From assembly GCA_021292165.1 (NCBI GenBank), contig CM037876.1:311314492-311378491 (forward strand): DNA of 64,000 bases. The letters are read 5' to 3'. The notes under the pieces were generated by a model. It ran no database searches, was not told the origin of the DNA, and saw nothing but the letters and a program-made list of their open reading frames with translations. Source of the stretch: Shinisaurus crocodilurus. Taxonomy: Eukaryota > Chordata > Lepidosauria > Squamata > Shinisauridae. How positions within the stretch are numbered: the first letter of the stretch is position 1; every line of letters starts with the position of its first letter. This document shows positions 21,247 to 31,691 of the stretch, in pieces. A program made the translations under genes and the position numbers.

Positions 21247-21973
21247 TTTTTCAGTTTAAACGTGTGGGATTGCGCCTTTAAGGAATCAAATGGCTACTGT
21301 GCTTTTCAAGCCAACTTTACATTTTATTTTTTAAGTGCAGGTTTGATTTCCTCCATCTGTGGCCTTCCAGGCCAGAGGAAGTGGGCGTCGCTCTGGACTG
21401 ATTCCTCCCAGGAAACTCAACACGACTCGTTTGCTTCCAGTGGCACTTTTCTGGCACACGACGGAAGCTCGTGCTACGATAAAGTCCTTAGTCTTTAAGG
21501 AGTGGCGTGACGCTTGTCTTGGCTGCTTTTGTTGCAACAGAAATAACACGGCCAGCTTGTTCCAGTGCTGGAGCTATAGGACCCATGGCAGAGCCTGATA
21601 GAGTTCCCAGGAGTCAGGGTTTTAGCCTCCTCTCAGGAGGGTGAGTACTTAGTTCAGAAAAGTCTGGATCTGAATCCCTGTGTATTCATTCTAAATTAGG
21701 GTTGCCACCTCTTTTTTCTTTAACAGCTATACGGCAGGCAGGTGCATTGTGGGCCTCTCCCATGCCCTGCAACATTGCACAGATGAAAATAGGGACACGC
21801 ATGTGAATTTGTAAGAGGTATGGTTCAGCAACATGAAGGTGTGATCAAGAGGGCGTGGCCAGGCAACATGAGGGCGTGGCCAAGGGTATGCCCGGGCAAC
21901 CAAAGGGCATGGTCAAGTACAAAAGTTATTAGAGGAAACACACAAACTCTTATATATTATAATTATTACATTA
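21247..21973. other. Unclassified stretch with small tandem units
   Basis: 21835-21905 has repeated units around gagggcgtggcc and caacatgag. Otherwise unremarkable. Confidence 0.4.
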
Positions 21974-22095
21974 CTAGCTGTTGCCCGCGGCTTCGCTCAC
22001 GTGGATTTTAGGATTTGGTACAATTGTTTTTAAAAGAAATATGAGTTTTTTGTTCAAACTGTACGAAATATAATTTACAGGTTGATGTCTTAACG

Positions 22096-22230
22096 CAGTG
22101 TTCTCCAACCTTGGGTCCCCAGGTGTTTTTGGCCTACAACTCCCAGCATGCCCCAGCCAGCGTAGCTGGCTGGGGCATGCTGGGAGTTGTAGGCCAAAAA
22201 CATCTGGGGACCCAAGGTTGGAGAACACTG
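22096..22230. mobile_element. Foldback hAT MITE, copy 3
   Basis: 135-bp palindrome with ends cagtgttctcc / ggagaacactg. Duplications tcttaacg (22088-22095) and tcttaaca (22231-22238) match at 7 of 8. Confidence 0.88.
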
Positions 22231-22307
22231 TCTTAACATAATAAGCAATGTTTATTACAGGCATTAGTCGGAGCATATTGGCAACAAAACAAAGATAGTT
22301 GTTCCAT

Positions 22308-22526
22308 TCATATGCGACCATGAATTTTTTTCATGTTGGAACTACAAACAGACAATGAGACAGACCAAAAATTAAAAATTATTTGTTCACGTACCTCGCT
22401 ACCTAGATTTTGACTGCCATACGTAATGAAAGATAGTGCCCGGAATAGGCACGCTCCATCACCTACAATTGGTACGACTGTGTGTGGTATCATCACACCA
22501 TTTACATTTAAATTTTCAATTTGCAT
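22308..22526 (-). pseudogene. OTU-like cysteine protease domain fragment
   Basis: A 72-residue open frame with PIVGDGACLFRALSFITYGS, matching the OTU catalytic box D-G-x-C-x-F-R-A at residues 22-29, and the following VREQI helix. The rest of the OTU domain, including its histidine, is lost after about residue 50. OTU enzymes remove ubiquitin; in Helentrons the domain is part of the transposon protein. It is judged part of the mobile element rather than a host gene because of the transposon-like ends around it. Confidence 0.65.
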
Positions 22527-23645
22527 TTTGAATTTTTTTTTTTTACGGAGAAGAAGAAAAATAAAAAAAAGGTTTAAAAATAAAAAGGTTCCCCCCCCCC
22601 CTCCTTGAAGGCCTGCGAGAGCTGTATGGAAAAGATACAGTGTCTCTGACTGAAAGTGTAACGTTTAGGCTGGGTGCTGGCAGCAGAAATCTTTTCTGAC
22701 AGAAATATCTGATCTTAAAGAAAAATCAGGTTAATCCTGAGAGTCTACAGGTGATGAAGAGTGACTGTGCCAAGTTTGGGGTAGATCCGTCAAGACGTGA
22801 TGGAGCCTATGCGACGCCCCCCCCCCCCCGCCAGCAGTCATTCAGTCAGTCAGTCACTCATTTAAAAAGTTTCCCTCCCTTTCACCCCCTTAGAGAACAT
22901 TCTAAATGGCCTAGGGGAGATGTGCATACCCACTCCTATTGGCCCCTGCAGGAATTCATACGAACATTCTAAGTGTCGTATGGGCTATTTGCAGAACTGC
23001 TCCTATTGGCTCCTGCAGCAATTATGAGGTGAGGCCGATTTGCATAACTGCTCCTCTGTTGTTTTGCCCATAGGAGATATGAGAGTGGGGCGATTTCCCC
23101 CCTTTTTCACCCCCTTAGGGACGGAATTTCCAAAAATCCTTTCTTAGCGGGTGTCTACGTCATAAAAACAATGTTCCTTCAAAATTTCATGTTCCTAGAT
23201 TAAATGGTTTGAGCTGGGCGTTGATGAGTCAGTCAGTCAGTCAGTCAGTCAGGACTTCTTTTATATATAGAGAGATTATATTATATATTATTTTATAATA
23301 TTTTATAAGTGGCTTTTGTATATATTTTTTAACCTCACTTAAACCCTTAATTGTTGATATCTGGTGTTTCTCATGAGGGGTGTGTGTGTCAGTGCTTGCA
23401 GGGCGATCTCTTTCTTTTTGTTTTAAAATGGTCAGGATTGGTCCCGCATTTTCAGGGCAGTTGGAAATGGAGAAGAAAAGAAGGAGATGCGGAGGAGGGG
23501 GAGCTTTTGGGTGGGGGAAAATACAAAAAGACACACTGGGGTTTGGAGCCCCTTCAGCGTTTTGCTCCTCCAACACCTCTACTGGTTTTTAAGCACAAGG
23601 CGTAACTTTGAGGGGCTGAACAGCTTTGTTGTTGTTAGTTATTGT

Positions 23646-23752
23646 GGAATGCTGGCTGGGGCATGTTGGGAGTTGTAGGCCTTTTTTCCTGTCTAAACAT
23701 GCACAGGATTGCACCCTTTCAGTGTAATCCTATGCATGCCTACTCCCACAAT
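23646..23752. mobile_element. MITE family M1, right half
   Basis: atgctggctggggcatgttg, then tttcctgtctaaacatgc and aggattgcaccc: the right arm of the family intact at 59507-59642. A related fragment (gtaatcctatgcatgcctac) follows directly. Confidence 0.7.
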
Positions 23753-23756
23753 GGCT

Positions 23757-23972
23757 TTTTAAAATTTATATATTATTTATTCATTTACAGGCTGCCTTTG
23801 AGAAGATAGCTCTCACAAGGCAGCTAAGATAATAATGAAAAAATAAAACATAGTAAAAACAAGAGAACCCAACCATTTTAAAACAACTGGATAAAAACTA
23901 TAACATAGTTCAGCTATTTCGAACATTAATAAAACAGCAACAGAGGTCCCAGTGAATGAATGCTGCCTAAAA
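23757..23972 (-). mobile_element. L2-like LINE 3' tail
   Basis: TTTAT-rich tail, aggctgcctttgagaagat, then AAAATAAAA-rich 3' UTR text similar to the other L2 tails here. Confidence 0.45.
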
Positions 23973-24421
23973 TCATTTTAAAAACAGCCCAAACAATCAA
24001 ATTAGCAGCATAATGGTACGACAAGACCTTAAGGGGACAATCCTATAGCATGCTTAGACTGAAAAAAAAGTCCTACAACTCCCAGCATGCCCCAACCAGC
24101 ATAGCTGGCTGGGGCATACTGGGAGATGTAGGACTTTTTTTCTGTCTAAACATGCTATAGGATTGCTCCCTAAGAGAAGGCAACTCAAAAGAAATACTGT
24201 TGAAAAGTCCACTTAAAAGCTTGTCGCATCAGGGGCCCAAATGCAGCTCAGCGGGCAGGGAATCCCCCCTTACCTACCCACAGGCAAGTGTGCATAGGAT
24301 TGTGGCTGCAGCGATGACTAAATCAAGATCCGCTTATTGGGATTAGGGAGTAGCTGCCTGATAAGACTCTCTCAGTACGGTGGCCAGTTACACATCGTGA
24401 AAAAAGAGGACATTTGTTGCC
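23973..24421 (+). repeat. Composite repeat, plus copy (A-M1-B-C order)
   Basis: Block A (23973-24034, agcagcataatggtacg), an M1 MITE (24035-24170), then B and C (24172-24421, aggcaactcaaaagaaatac to gaggacatttgttgcc). The same blocks occur reversed at 29836-30505 in the order M1-B-C-A-M1. Confidence 0.8.
24035..24170. mobile_element. MITE family M1, full copy
   Basis: Ends ggggacaatcctatagcatg / catgctataggattgctccc, inner palindrome acaactcccagcatgcccc with its mirror. Flanks are TTAA and CTAA, so the duplication may be TA or TTAA. Confidence 0.8.
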
Positions 24422-24750
24422 CAAAAAGAGGAGGAAAGAGGACACACGACCGACCGGCACAAAAATAGCATATCCTAACTTACGTGTACATATGCAAATT
24501 TAGAAGGAATTACTAGTATGATTTACATAGAAAAACAGTACATCTCTCACCATAGCGGAGAAGAGTGTGAACAGGTGACCCTTATTGTGATTGCTCAGTC
24601 TGCTGACCAGCTACTACCTGTGGAGGGGCAAGTTCAAGGTCCCCTGTTGCTCTCCCTTCTGATGGTTCTTTATCTTTAAACCAGACTTGGGCCAACAGCC
24701 CTCCAAACAGAGGACTGTCCTCAGTAAAGTAGGACACCTGGCCGCCACTC
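24378..24750 (+). mobile_element. Repeat family F ('GAGGAC'), copy 1
   Basis: About 370 bp starting cggtggccagttac and ending gtaggacacctggccgcc, with internal ctttaaaccagacttgggcc and accatag landmarks. The two ends are imperfect inverted repeats (ggtggcca...tggccacc), suggesting a non-autonomous DNA transposon. Confidence 0.65.
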
Positions 24751-25924
24751 CCATCTCCCAGGAAGTCCTGCCTCACATTTTGACCACCTTTTGCCTTTTT
24801 GGTGGAGGGGGAGTGTTGTTATCTTCCTCTTCATTATAAAATCAAGCAAAGGGTCAAACATGTGGCCTTGAATTAAAGTGAGGCGACCCCATTGGAGTCG
24901 AAAGGCCTTCTTGGGGGGGGGGGGGTCGAGCCTCTTTGCAGACTTAGCCTCCATAATAATATCATCTATTTAGATGAGAGCTGGTGCTGCCTGCCGTCAG
25001 CCTATAGTTACATCAAATAATATTTGCGCTGGGTGTGTAATTACCCTTGGTCCTGTTTACCCGCCTAATTAACAGTTTGACATCGCATCCCTGCCGTGTC
25101 GACATCTGTCGAATTCTTCCAGAGGCTCAGCGTCTTCCCGTGTGTCTTTTCGCCCCCCCTTCTTTTTCTTTTGCTCCCTTTCCCATTTGCGTTTCAAGTT
25201 AGAGAGACCCAACCGGATTGTCTCTAAATTAAAGGCATGTCAAACCACATGAAAAGCCAAGGGGGTCTGGAGGTAACCACACAGGATGTGGTCTCGGAAT
25301 CATTGGGAAGATGAAACGGCTGCGCCGGTGACGTTGGAGGGACCCCGCTCCCACCCACCCCCATAGCACCTTAGTCTGGAAATGCTCACGCAGGTTGTGG
25401 TGGTGGTGGGAATGGGTTGATTGTTAAATTAGGAGAAAGAAAGAAAAAATAGCCAAACGCAGAACCTGGATCTCAGAAAGTACACATAAAGAGCTGCCAC
25501 CGCCAAATCTTCATTGTCCAATGTTGGACCATTTCCCAACGTTCTTTATAAGGGGGGGGGGGAGAGATCGCCGGGGCCACGTGAGGGCTTGCGAGACAAG
25601 AAAACGCAGCAAGCCCTCCCCTTGTTTATCTGCAACCCCTCTGACTCAGTTTTAGACCCCTGTTGAAAGGAGAGAGAGAAGGACTGTAAGAAGGAAAAGG
25701 TCAACCAAGATCACGCCAAGGTGCATTATTGGCAAGAGGATTCCTGGAGGCAATTTCATCTCAAGAAGCGGGGTGGGGGTGGAGCAGAGACTGCGGAGGA
25801 GGTATCGCTTTGAACTATGCTGTGTGGCCTTGCCTCCTTCCCAAATTATAGTGTCGTTTCAACACCAGCATTTTGACACATTGTCCCAACTTCACTTCAG
25901 GCCGCGCAGATCCAGCCCAAAATT
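24751..25924. other. Unique stretch, possible conserved element
   Basis: 24955-25160 (atttagatgagagctggtg, tgggtgtgtaattaccc, cgcctaattaacagtttgac) is unlike the surrounding repeats and has homeodomain-type cores; it is the best conserved-element candidate by eye. G runs at 24914-24926 and 25551-25562. Confidence 0.35.
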
Positions 25925-26075
25925 GCACTGCTTGCAATAATAATAACACTGCTTGGCATTTATTTTGCACTTTCTGAGGGTTCGGAGTACTTCACATATA
26001 TAATTTCAGCGTCTTTACAACACCCCTGCAAGGTAGGTCAGTATTATTATCCCTGTATTGCAGCTTGGGGGCAGG
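25925..26075 (-). mobile_element. MIR/CORE-SINE-like fragment
   Basis: gcactttctgagggttcgga and acaacacccctgcaaggtag with gtattattatccctg follow the reversed MIR 3' half. Diverged. Confidence 0.5.
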
Positions 26076-27064
26076 AGTTTTTCTTCTCTAATGCTCACAT
26101 AGTTAATTCATAGTAGAGGGAAGATAGAAAACAGAGACTCCCTCTTAGCTGCTGTGCTGCAGTACCTATCAAGGGATTCTGGTGCTATTGTAAAAGGAAG
26201 TCACTTGTTTCCTGTGGACCTCTGCATCTCCGTGGACCCCTCTGTGTCCAAGTTCAATGTGGAGATCCTGGTAATCTGAATCCGTTGTGTGAGATGGGTG
26301 TCCAAGAACTGGTGAAACTGGTCTGAAACATCTGAAACCCAGTTGATCTTGTGAAAGGGCACAAAGTCATGTTCTTTCTTTTCATCTGGATTTTGGATGT
26401 ACAGTACAGAACGCTGGGGAAAAACAAAGCATGGACCTTGTTTTTCCATTTTAGGTAGGCTGTACCAACAGTGCCACAGAGCCCAAGTGGGGTCGTCCTG
26501 GCATTGCAGAGATGTCTGTAGTGGCCGTGGTTGCCAAAGATGCAAACAGTTGCCAAAGGAAGGGGAAAAAAGGAGACTCTTCAAAATCCTCAGCCATACA
26601 TGAATCCATTCCATTATCCCAGTCCCAGACAATGAATAATTGAGGTTCTATGTCCCATTCCTTCTGATATATAATATAATATACACATATAAATACCCCC
26701 CAAATTTGGCTGGTTAGTTCAAATGAATACATGTGATTCTGTCCCCCTCGCACTCCAACTGCCGCTAGCACTTTGGTCTCCCTGTGCAATGTTATCTCAG
26801 CCTCCAAAATGCCTTCCTGCCGACAGCATTCGGCCTCTGCTGTCTCTCATGGGGCAGTGGCGTGGAGCAGATCAGGCATCCCTGCCTCCTGCTCGAGCAG
26901 GAGACCTCTCGAGCAGCCAGCCGGGATCACATCTCTCTGCTCTGTGCTGCCACGCCAAGCACAGGGCAGCGGTGCAGAGCAGCGACTGGGGACGCCGCTG
27001 ACAGCTGCCCCAAAGTGCCCGCGCTCTCTGGCTCTCTGCTGCTCTTGCCAAGCGGCTTGCTTGT
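26076..27064. other. Unclassified stretch with overlapping minus frames
   Basis: Minus-strand frames at 26201-26632 and 26451-26807 (143 and 118 codons) overlap, and neither has a domain I recognise; together they could be a decayed mobile-element gene. 26790-27010 is GC-rich with gagcaggagacctctcgagc-type inverted words. Confidence 0.3.
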
Positions 27065-27285
27065 TGTGGGGCTCGACCCACGATGGGTCGTGGCCTCCGC
27101 GATCGGACAACACGGCCATCCATCGTGGGTCAAACAGACCCCCACAACAAACCACTGGTTCTTCTTGTGGTTGCCAACCATGCTAAGAACCCACGGTTGC
27201 TAACCACGACTGGATTCGCACAACACGACGAGTGACTGTTGTGTCTTATCGTTGGTTGCTTGTCATGTCATGCGAACCCAGTCAC
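27065..27285. mobile_element. MITE-like element of the 'GGTTCACACAACAC' type
   Basis: Contains cacgatgggtcgtgg, ccatccatcgtgggtc, attcgcacaacacgacga and a right end catgcgaacccag. Similar text is at 50446-50705 and 62566-62775. Boundaries approximate. Confidence 0.5.
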
Positions 27286-27674
27286 TGCCAACCCCGTTCC
27301 TCTTCTGCGGCCAGCAGAACAACCCCTTAGCAGAGCAATGGCATTGCCCCAAATGGTCCTCAGAACATCTTGGGTGGTAGGAGGAGCGGGTGGCCACTTC
27401 TGCATCACCAAAAAAGAGGACAAAAGAAGACGGCAATTTGTATAACATTGGCACATGTATATATGTGTGTATATAAATTTTTAAAATTATTTATTTACTG
27501 GTTACATTTATATCCCGCCTTTCTTCCAAGGAGCCCAAGGCGGTGAATATGATCCTCCTCCTTTCCATTTTACCGTCACAACAACCCTGTGAGGCAGGTA
27601 AGGCTGAAAGTCAGTGTCTGGCCCAAAGTCACCCAGTAAACTTCATGGCTGAGTGGGGATTAGAACCTGGATCT

Positions 27675-27826
27675 GTGGCTGGCTCAGCTTGTCTGAGCGT
27701 GGAAAGCTAAGCAGGGTCAGGCCTGGTTATTACTTGGATGGGAGACCCCTCCTCTAAGTTTCCTGCATTGAGCTGGGGGTTGGACTCAATGGCCTTGCAG
27801 GCCCCTTCCAACTCTATAATCTATGA
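27675..27826 (+). mobile_element. 5S-rRNA-derived SINE, plus orientation
   Basis: gtctgagcgtggaaagctaa, gcagggtcaggcctggttat and tacttggatgggagacc (27691-27746) mirror the 5S rRNA internal control region. 27760-27826 is a CR1-like tail. Short duplication atct (27671-27674 and 27827-27830). Confidence 0.85.
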
Positions 27827-27857
27827 ATCTCCCAAGCCCCAGTCCAACACTCTAGCC

Positions 27858-27968
27858 CAGTGTTCTCCAACCTTGGGTCCCCAGATGTTTTTGGCCTACA
27901 ACTCCCAGCATGCCCCAGCCAGTTTTGTAGGCCAAAAACATCTGGGGACCCAAGGTTGGAGAACACTG
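27858..27968. mobile_element. Foldback hAT MITE, copy 4
   Basis: A 111-bp internally shortened copy. Perfect duplications ctctagcc at 27850-27857 and 27969-27976. Confidence 0.9.
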
Positions 27969-27990
27969 CTCTAGCCACTATGCCACACTG

Positions 27991-28033
<43 letters not shown>

Positions 28034-28280
28034 AAATTTAGAAATAATAACCATAATTTAAATAGAAATATAATGCAACTCACCATAGTTAAGAAGACTG
28101 ACCAGGTGACGTGTGTGCCCAGTTGCTGTCCAGGTGCTAACTGAGGATTGGCAACGTCAAGGCTGCCCTCTCTATGGTTCTTTGGCTTTAGACCAGTCTT
28201 GGAGTGGGCACCTCTTCAAATAGGAAACACCTCCAAAAAGAGGGGACTGCCCTTGGTAAAGTAGGACACCTGCCCAGCCT

Positions 28281-29770
28281 AGATCCTCGAGAGAGACCCA
28301 CGAGAGGCTGACAAATAAGAGAACAGGCCTAGTGGTGATGTCCAGGCAACGCCCAGAGAAGGTGAAGCAAATTTACCGAACGCTACCAGAGAAGGGGGGG
28401 GGGGAGGAGCAGGCGCGGGTGAACACCGGGATCGAGTTCTGAGGGAGCCAGAAAAGCAGAGCCCCTTCCTGGCTCTTGTTGGGACTGGTGGTGTAAATAG
28501 GAGTTTGTGGGTGCTGTTCACTTGCCGCCCCCTCCCCGTCTCGGGAGCCACCCTCGCCGTCGCACTCCAAGCCCCTACGGCCCTTTGGAGGACCTCCTTC
28601 CACACAGTGGTGGCGTCGACCCTCTTTGCTTTGCCAAACTCATCAACGTTCGGAAAAGACCCTCTCCCTTAAGGGAAGACGGATATATTAGACACAGGTG
28701 CTGCAACCCTGTAACAAAACGTCACAGTCGCCGTGTGGAAAGGCCCCCCCCTCCGTTCGCTATTCCGGTCCGTCAGCTGTGCCCTCCTCCGGGATCTTGC
28801 ACTCAGTATCAGTCAGCCAACCGAAGAGGGATCTGTCGCAGACGCTGGCTCAGAAAAAACAACAACAGGTCGTTCCTTCTTATTTCTCATGTCCAGGCGT
28901 GAGTGCTGCCGTCGCTCAGGTAGCCCAAATGGCAACAGCCGCGCGCAGGAGGGCGGCATTGGCAGGCTTGAGGAGCCCTGAGGATTGCAGAAGTACAAAA
29001 AAACCTAAGGCGGACCCCCCCCAAAAAAAAAACAGCCCAGTGAGGGCTGACTGACCCCACCCCACCCCACTCCCAGCCCCGGTTTTCTGTTTCCCCCCCC
29101 CCTCTCAACAGTCAGTCAGCTGAGGCCCTTGGAGGAAGGCCAGGATACTAATGTAGTGATAAGAAGTTTCATTCCAGCATAAAGTTTTTCTTCACAGTAA
29201 AATATCCTTTGAGAAATACTTAAGGGGGGTTGGGAGAGGAACTAGGTATGTGGGAATGGGCCACCACCAGTGCCTGTGGAATGCTGCAAAATGAGTTTTT
29301 AGCTGCTTTAGGGCTGGCTTCGTAATTATGCTAAGTGCTCTGAAAAGTAGGGGTGCAGTCACATGGGAACCAATATATTGTAGTGTAAATATTGGGCTGT
29401 TTCTGTGTGCGTTCCTGTTTCGATGGGCGCCTTTATCTATTTATATTCACAAAGGGACACACACACACACACACACATGACACACCTTCAACACAAATCA
29501 TGTTCCCGTGGCAGCTAATAGAAATGTAATAAAAACAATACACAGTATAATAATTAAAATAGCAAAACCATAAATTAACAATCATTTTATTGGCTTGATG
29601 AAATGCTGACACCAGCTCTTATTATTGTTCTTGCAGTTCCTGCTCATAGCCAAATTGTGACATCCAAGGAAAATGCCCATTTATACAAAATGATTGCATT
29701 TGTATATGGCCCACAATCTGAAAAACTAAAAACAACCAGAGGTGTCTAAAGACTTCCTCTTTGTGTGGAA
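28281..29770. other. Unique stretch, GC-rich at 28380-29100
   Basis: Open frames of 108-131 codons are proline/arginine-rich and overlap on both strands, typical of GC-rich non-coding DNA. (AC)n at 29458-29477. 29500-29600 may hold an L2 tail. Confidence 0.3.
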
Positions 29771-29835
29771 AAATATCAGGTTGGATCCAGATGTAGACAT
29801 ACTTAGAATAGACCCACTGAAATCGGTGTGACTAA

Positions 29836-29945
29836 GGGTACAATCCTATGCATGTGTTTAGACAGAAAAAAGTCCTACATCTCCCAGCATGCTGGGAGTT
29901 GTAGGACTTTTTTTCTGTCTAAACATGCATAGGATTGATCCCTTA
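29836..29945. mobile_element. MITE family M1 copy
   Basis: gggtacaatcctatgcatgt / taaacatgcataggattg, shortened core catctcccagcatgctggga. Confidence 0.78.
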
Positions 29946-29948
29946 AGG

Positions 29949-30084
29949 CAGGGCTCTCCAACCTTGGGTCCCCAGATGTTGCTGGCCTACAGCTCCCAGC
30001 ACACCCAGCCAGCATGGCTAATGGCAAGGGATTCTGGGAGCTGTAGTCCAGCAACATCTGGGGCCCCAAGGTTGGAGAGCCCTG
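29949..30084. mobile_element. hAT MITE family M2, copy 1
   Basis: Ends cagggctctccaaccttggg / ttggagagccctg, asymmetric core with catggctaatggcaagggat. Perfect duplications ccttaagg at 29941-29948 and 30085-30092. Confidence 0.9.
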
Positions 30085-30393
30085 CCTTAAGGTCTCACGT
30101 ACCATTATGCTGCTAATTTAATTGGTTGGGCTGTTTTTAAAATGCGTCAAAGAGGCAACAAATGTCCTCTTTTTTTCATGATGTATAACTGGCCACCGCC
30201 ATACTGAGAGAGTCTATCCCTAATCCCAATAAGTGGATCTTGATTTAGTAATCACCGCAGCCACCACAATCCTATCACACTTGCCTGTGAGTAAGGGGGG
30301 ATTCCCTGCCGGCTGAGTTGCATTTGGGCCCCTGAGGAGACAAGCTTTTAAGTGGACTTTTCAACAGTATTTCTTTTGAGTTGCCTTCTCTTA

Positions 30394-30505
30394 GGGCGCA
30401 ATCCTATGCATGTTTAGACAGAAAAAAGTCCTTCAATTCCCAGCATGCCCCAGCCAGCTTGTAGGACTTTTTTCAGTCTAAACATGCATACGATTGCGCC
30501 CTAAC
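30394..30505. mobile_element. MITE family M1 copy
   Basis: Ends ttagggcgcaatcctatgca / tgcatacgattgcgccctaa, almost perfect inverted repeats of over 20 bp. Confidence 0.8.
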
Positions 30506-31190
30506 ACACTGTGACCAACACAAGTCCCATGGATTCCAGGGCATCTACTCTAAGTTTGACATTGACTAAGCTTCGCTGCAACCCAGTGGGTCTCTTCCTT
30601 TAAAACTTAACTTTCCATGCATCTTTGTGAATATATTAGATGTGTGTGTGTGTGTGTGATTTAAAGAATGTTATGTGTTATTCAACTCGGCAACTGTCTT
30701 GGTTACTTGGCTGAACTTTTACCCAGCAGAGTTACACGGAACCTGTTCTTGGTTCGGTACCTCTTCCAAATTGAAGAGAAGCTGTCTAAGCTTTTCTTAG
30801 GCTCCTTGAAATAATTCAAACTACAGCAACATCTTGAGTGATATTTTTAGTCACAAAAACAAGAAGGGAGTTGTCAAGGGAAAAAAGGGGGAAAATAAAT
30901 AAAAGGAGTAGTGCAAGTTACACACTGAAATAACCGACAGCTCCTACTGGAAGATGAAAGCAAACTTTGCTAACCTTTAATTTTCTTCCTGCCGTCCAAG
31001 GAAATCAGATGAGATAATACCAGGTGGGCGTAACCTCCAAGAAAAGGTGAAACCCGTTTGCCGCTGGAGCAGCTGCTGTGCGGCAACAGCTCTGGCAAGC
31101 TCTCCTCAACGATTTCCAAAGAACATCTTTTGGCTGCCCTGCCAAATTGCTTGCCACAGAAGGTAACAATAAAAGAAGAAACTTGCAACT
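30506..31190. other. Unique stretch
   Basis: (TG)n at 30641-30658. 30900-31165 is non-repetitive and could be a conserved element. An open frame ending at a possible donor (cagaaggtaaca, 31158) was considered and not accepted as an exon. Confidence 0.3.
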
Positions 31191-31560
31191 CTTTCTTTCT
31201 TTCTTTCTTTCTTTCTTTAATACATTTTTATACCACCTAATAGCCGAAGCTCTCTGGGCGGTTTACAACAGTTAAAACCATAAAATACAATATAATATAA
31301 ATATAAGATTTAAAACCACAGATTAAAAACAAACGGCAGAGCTAGCAGCAGCAGTTACAATAACAGAGTGAAAAACAACTACAAGATTAAAATGATTAAG
31401 ATGATTAAAAGGATTAAAATGCCTGGGAGAATAGAAAGGTCTTCACCTGGTGCTGGAAAGAGTACAATGTAGGCGCCAGGCGAGCCTCTTTGGGGAGCTC
31501 ATTCCACAACCGGGGTGCCACAGCAGAAAAGGCCCTCCGGCTTTCTGCCGTGTTTCTTTT
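31191..31560 (-). mobile_element. L2-type LINE 3' end with terminal hairpin
   Basis: (CTTT)n, then ataccacctaatagccgaag and aagctctctgggcgg (3' tail), and a coding end on minus reading RRAFSAVAPRLWNELPKEAR and FQHQVKTFLFSQAF. It ends in a perfect hairpin at 31539-31584. Confidence 0.82.
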
Positions 31561-31584
31561 AAAAAAGAAACACGGCAGAAAGCC
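31539..31584. repeat. Perfect 22-bp-arm hairpin
   Basis: Arms 31539-31560 (ggctttctgccgtgtttctt..) and 31563-31584 pair perfectly with a 2-base loop. It lies at the 5' truncation of the L2 copy. Confidence 0.9.
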
Positions 31585-31691
31585 AAATAAATAGTGCACA
31601 ATGGCAAGAGAGAGAATGGAAGGCCAAAATTGTGAGGAATGGTTGGCTGCTGCAGGCTTGCCCCCTCTCTCCACTTCCTAGCCCACCCCAC

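Larger units (their letters stand above)
21974..23277 (-). mobile_element. Helentron-like (Helitron-2) remnant
   Basis: The left end ctagctgttgcccgcggctt with cgctcacgtgg, the right end with (GTCA)n then ttcttttatatatagagag, and an internal OTU-protease fragment on the minus strand together match the organisation of Helentrons, rolling-circle transposons that carry an OTU domain. Rep and helicase domains are not seen, so the copy is non-autonomous. A hAT MITE (22096-22230) is inserted within it. The assignment relies on recalled features and needs a database check. Confidence 0.6.
27480..27994 (-). mobile_element. Sauria-type SINE with two later insertions
   Basis: SINE pieces 27480-27674, 27827-27857 and 27969-27994. 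They are separated by a 5S-SINE and by a hAT MITE, both with target duplications. A (CT)n tract follows (27995-28025). Confidence 0.82.
27387..28280 (+). mobile_element. Repeat family F, copy 2, split by nested insertions
   Basis: Left part 27387-27479 (gggtggccacttctgcatca) and right part 28031-28280 (taaatttagaaataataac ... gtaggacacctgcccagcc). A Sauria SINE, itself hit twice, lies between them. Confidence 0.75.
29836..30505 (-). repeat. Composite repeat, minus copy (M1-B-C-A-M1 order)
   Basis: Reading the minus strand: M1 MITE (30505-30394), B and C (30393-30154), A (30147-30085), then M1 (29945-29836). A hAT MITE sits exactly at the A/M1 junction. Block sequences match 23973-24421 but the order is rotated. 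Confidence 0.78.

Noticed and set aside
22308..22526. Host OTU deubiquitinase exon
   Set aside because: No splice borders, truncated domain and transposon-like ends on both sides; treated as part of a Helentron-like element.
26201..26807. Overlapping minus-strand frames (143 and 118 codons) as a gene
   Set aside because: The frames overlap in different registers and no motif is recognisable; a decayed mobile element is more likely than a host exon.
27691..27746. A 5S rRNA gene
   Set aside because: Only the internal promoter part is present and it is fused to a CR1-like tail; five dispersed copies with duplications show a SINE.
28507..29054. Arginine/proline-rich plus-strand frames
   Set aside because: GC-rich DNA opens several frames at once; no conserved motif and no exon borders.
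31058..31164. Coding exon ending at a cagaag|gtaaca donor
   Set aside because: No good acceptor upstream in phase, weak composition; left as unique DNA.
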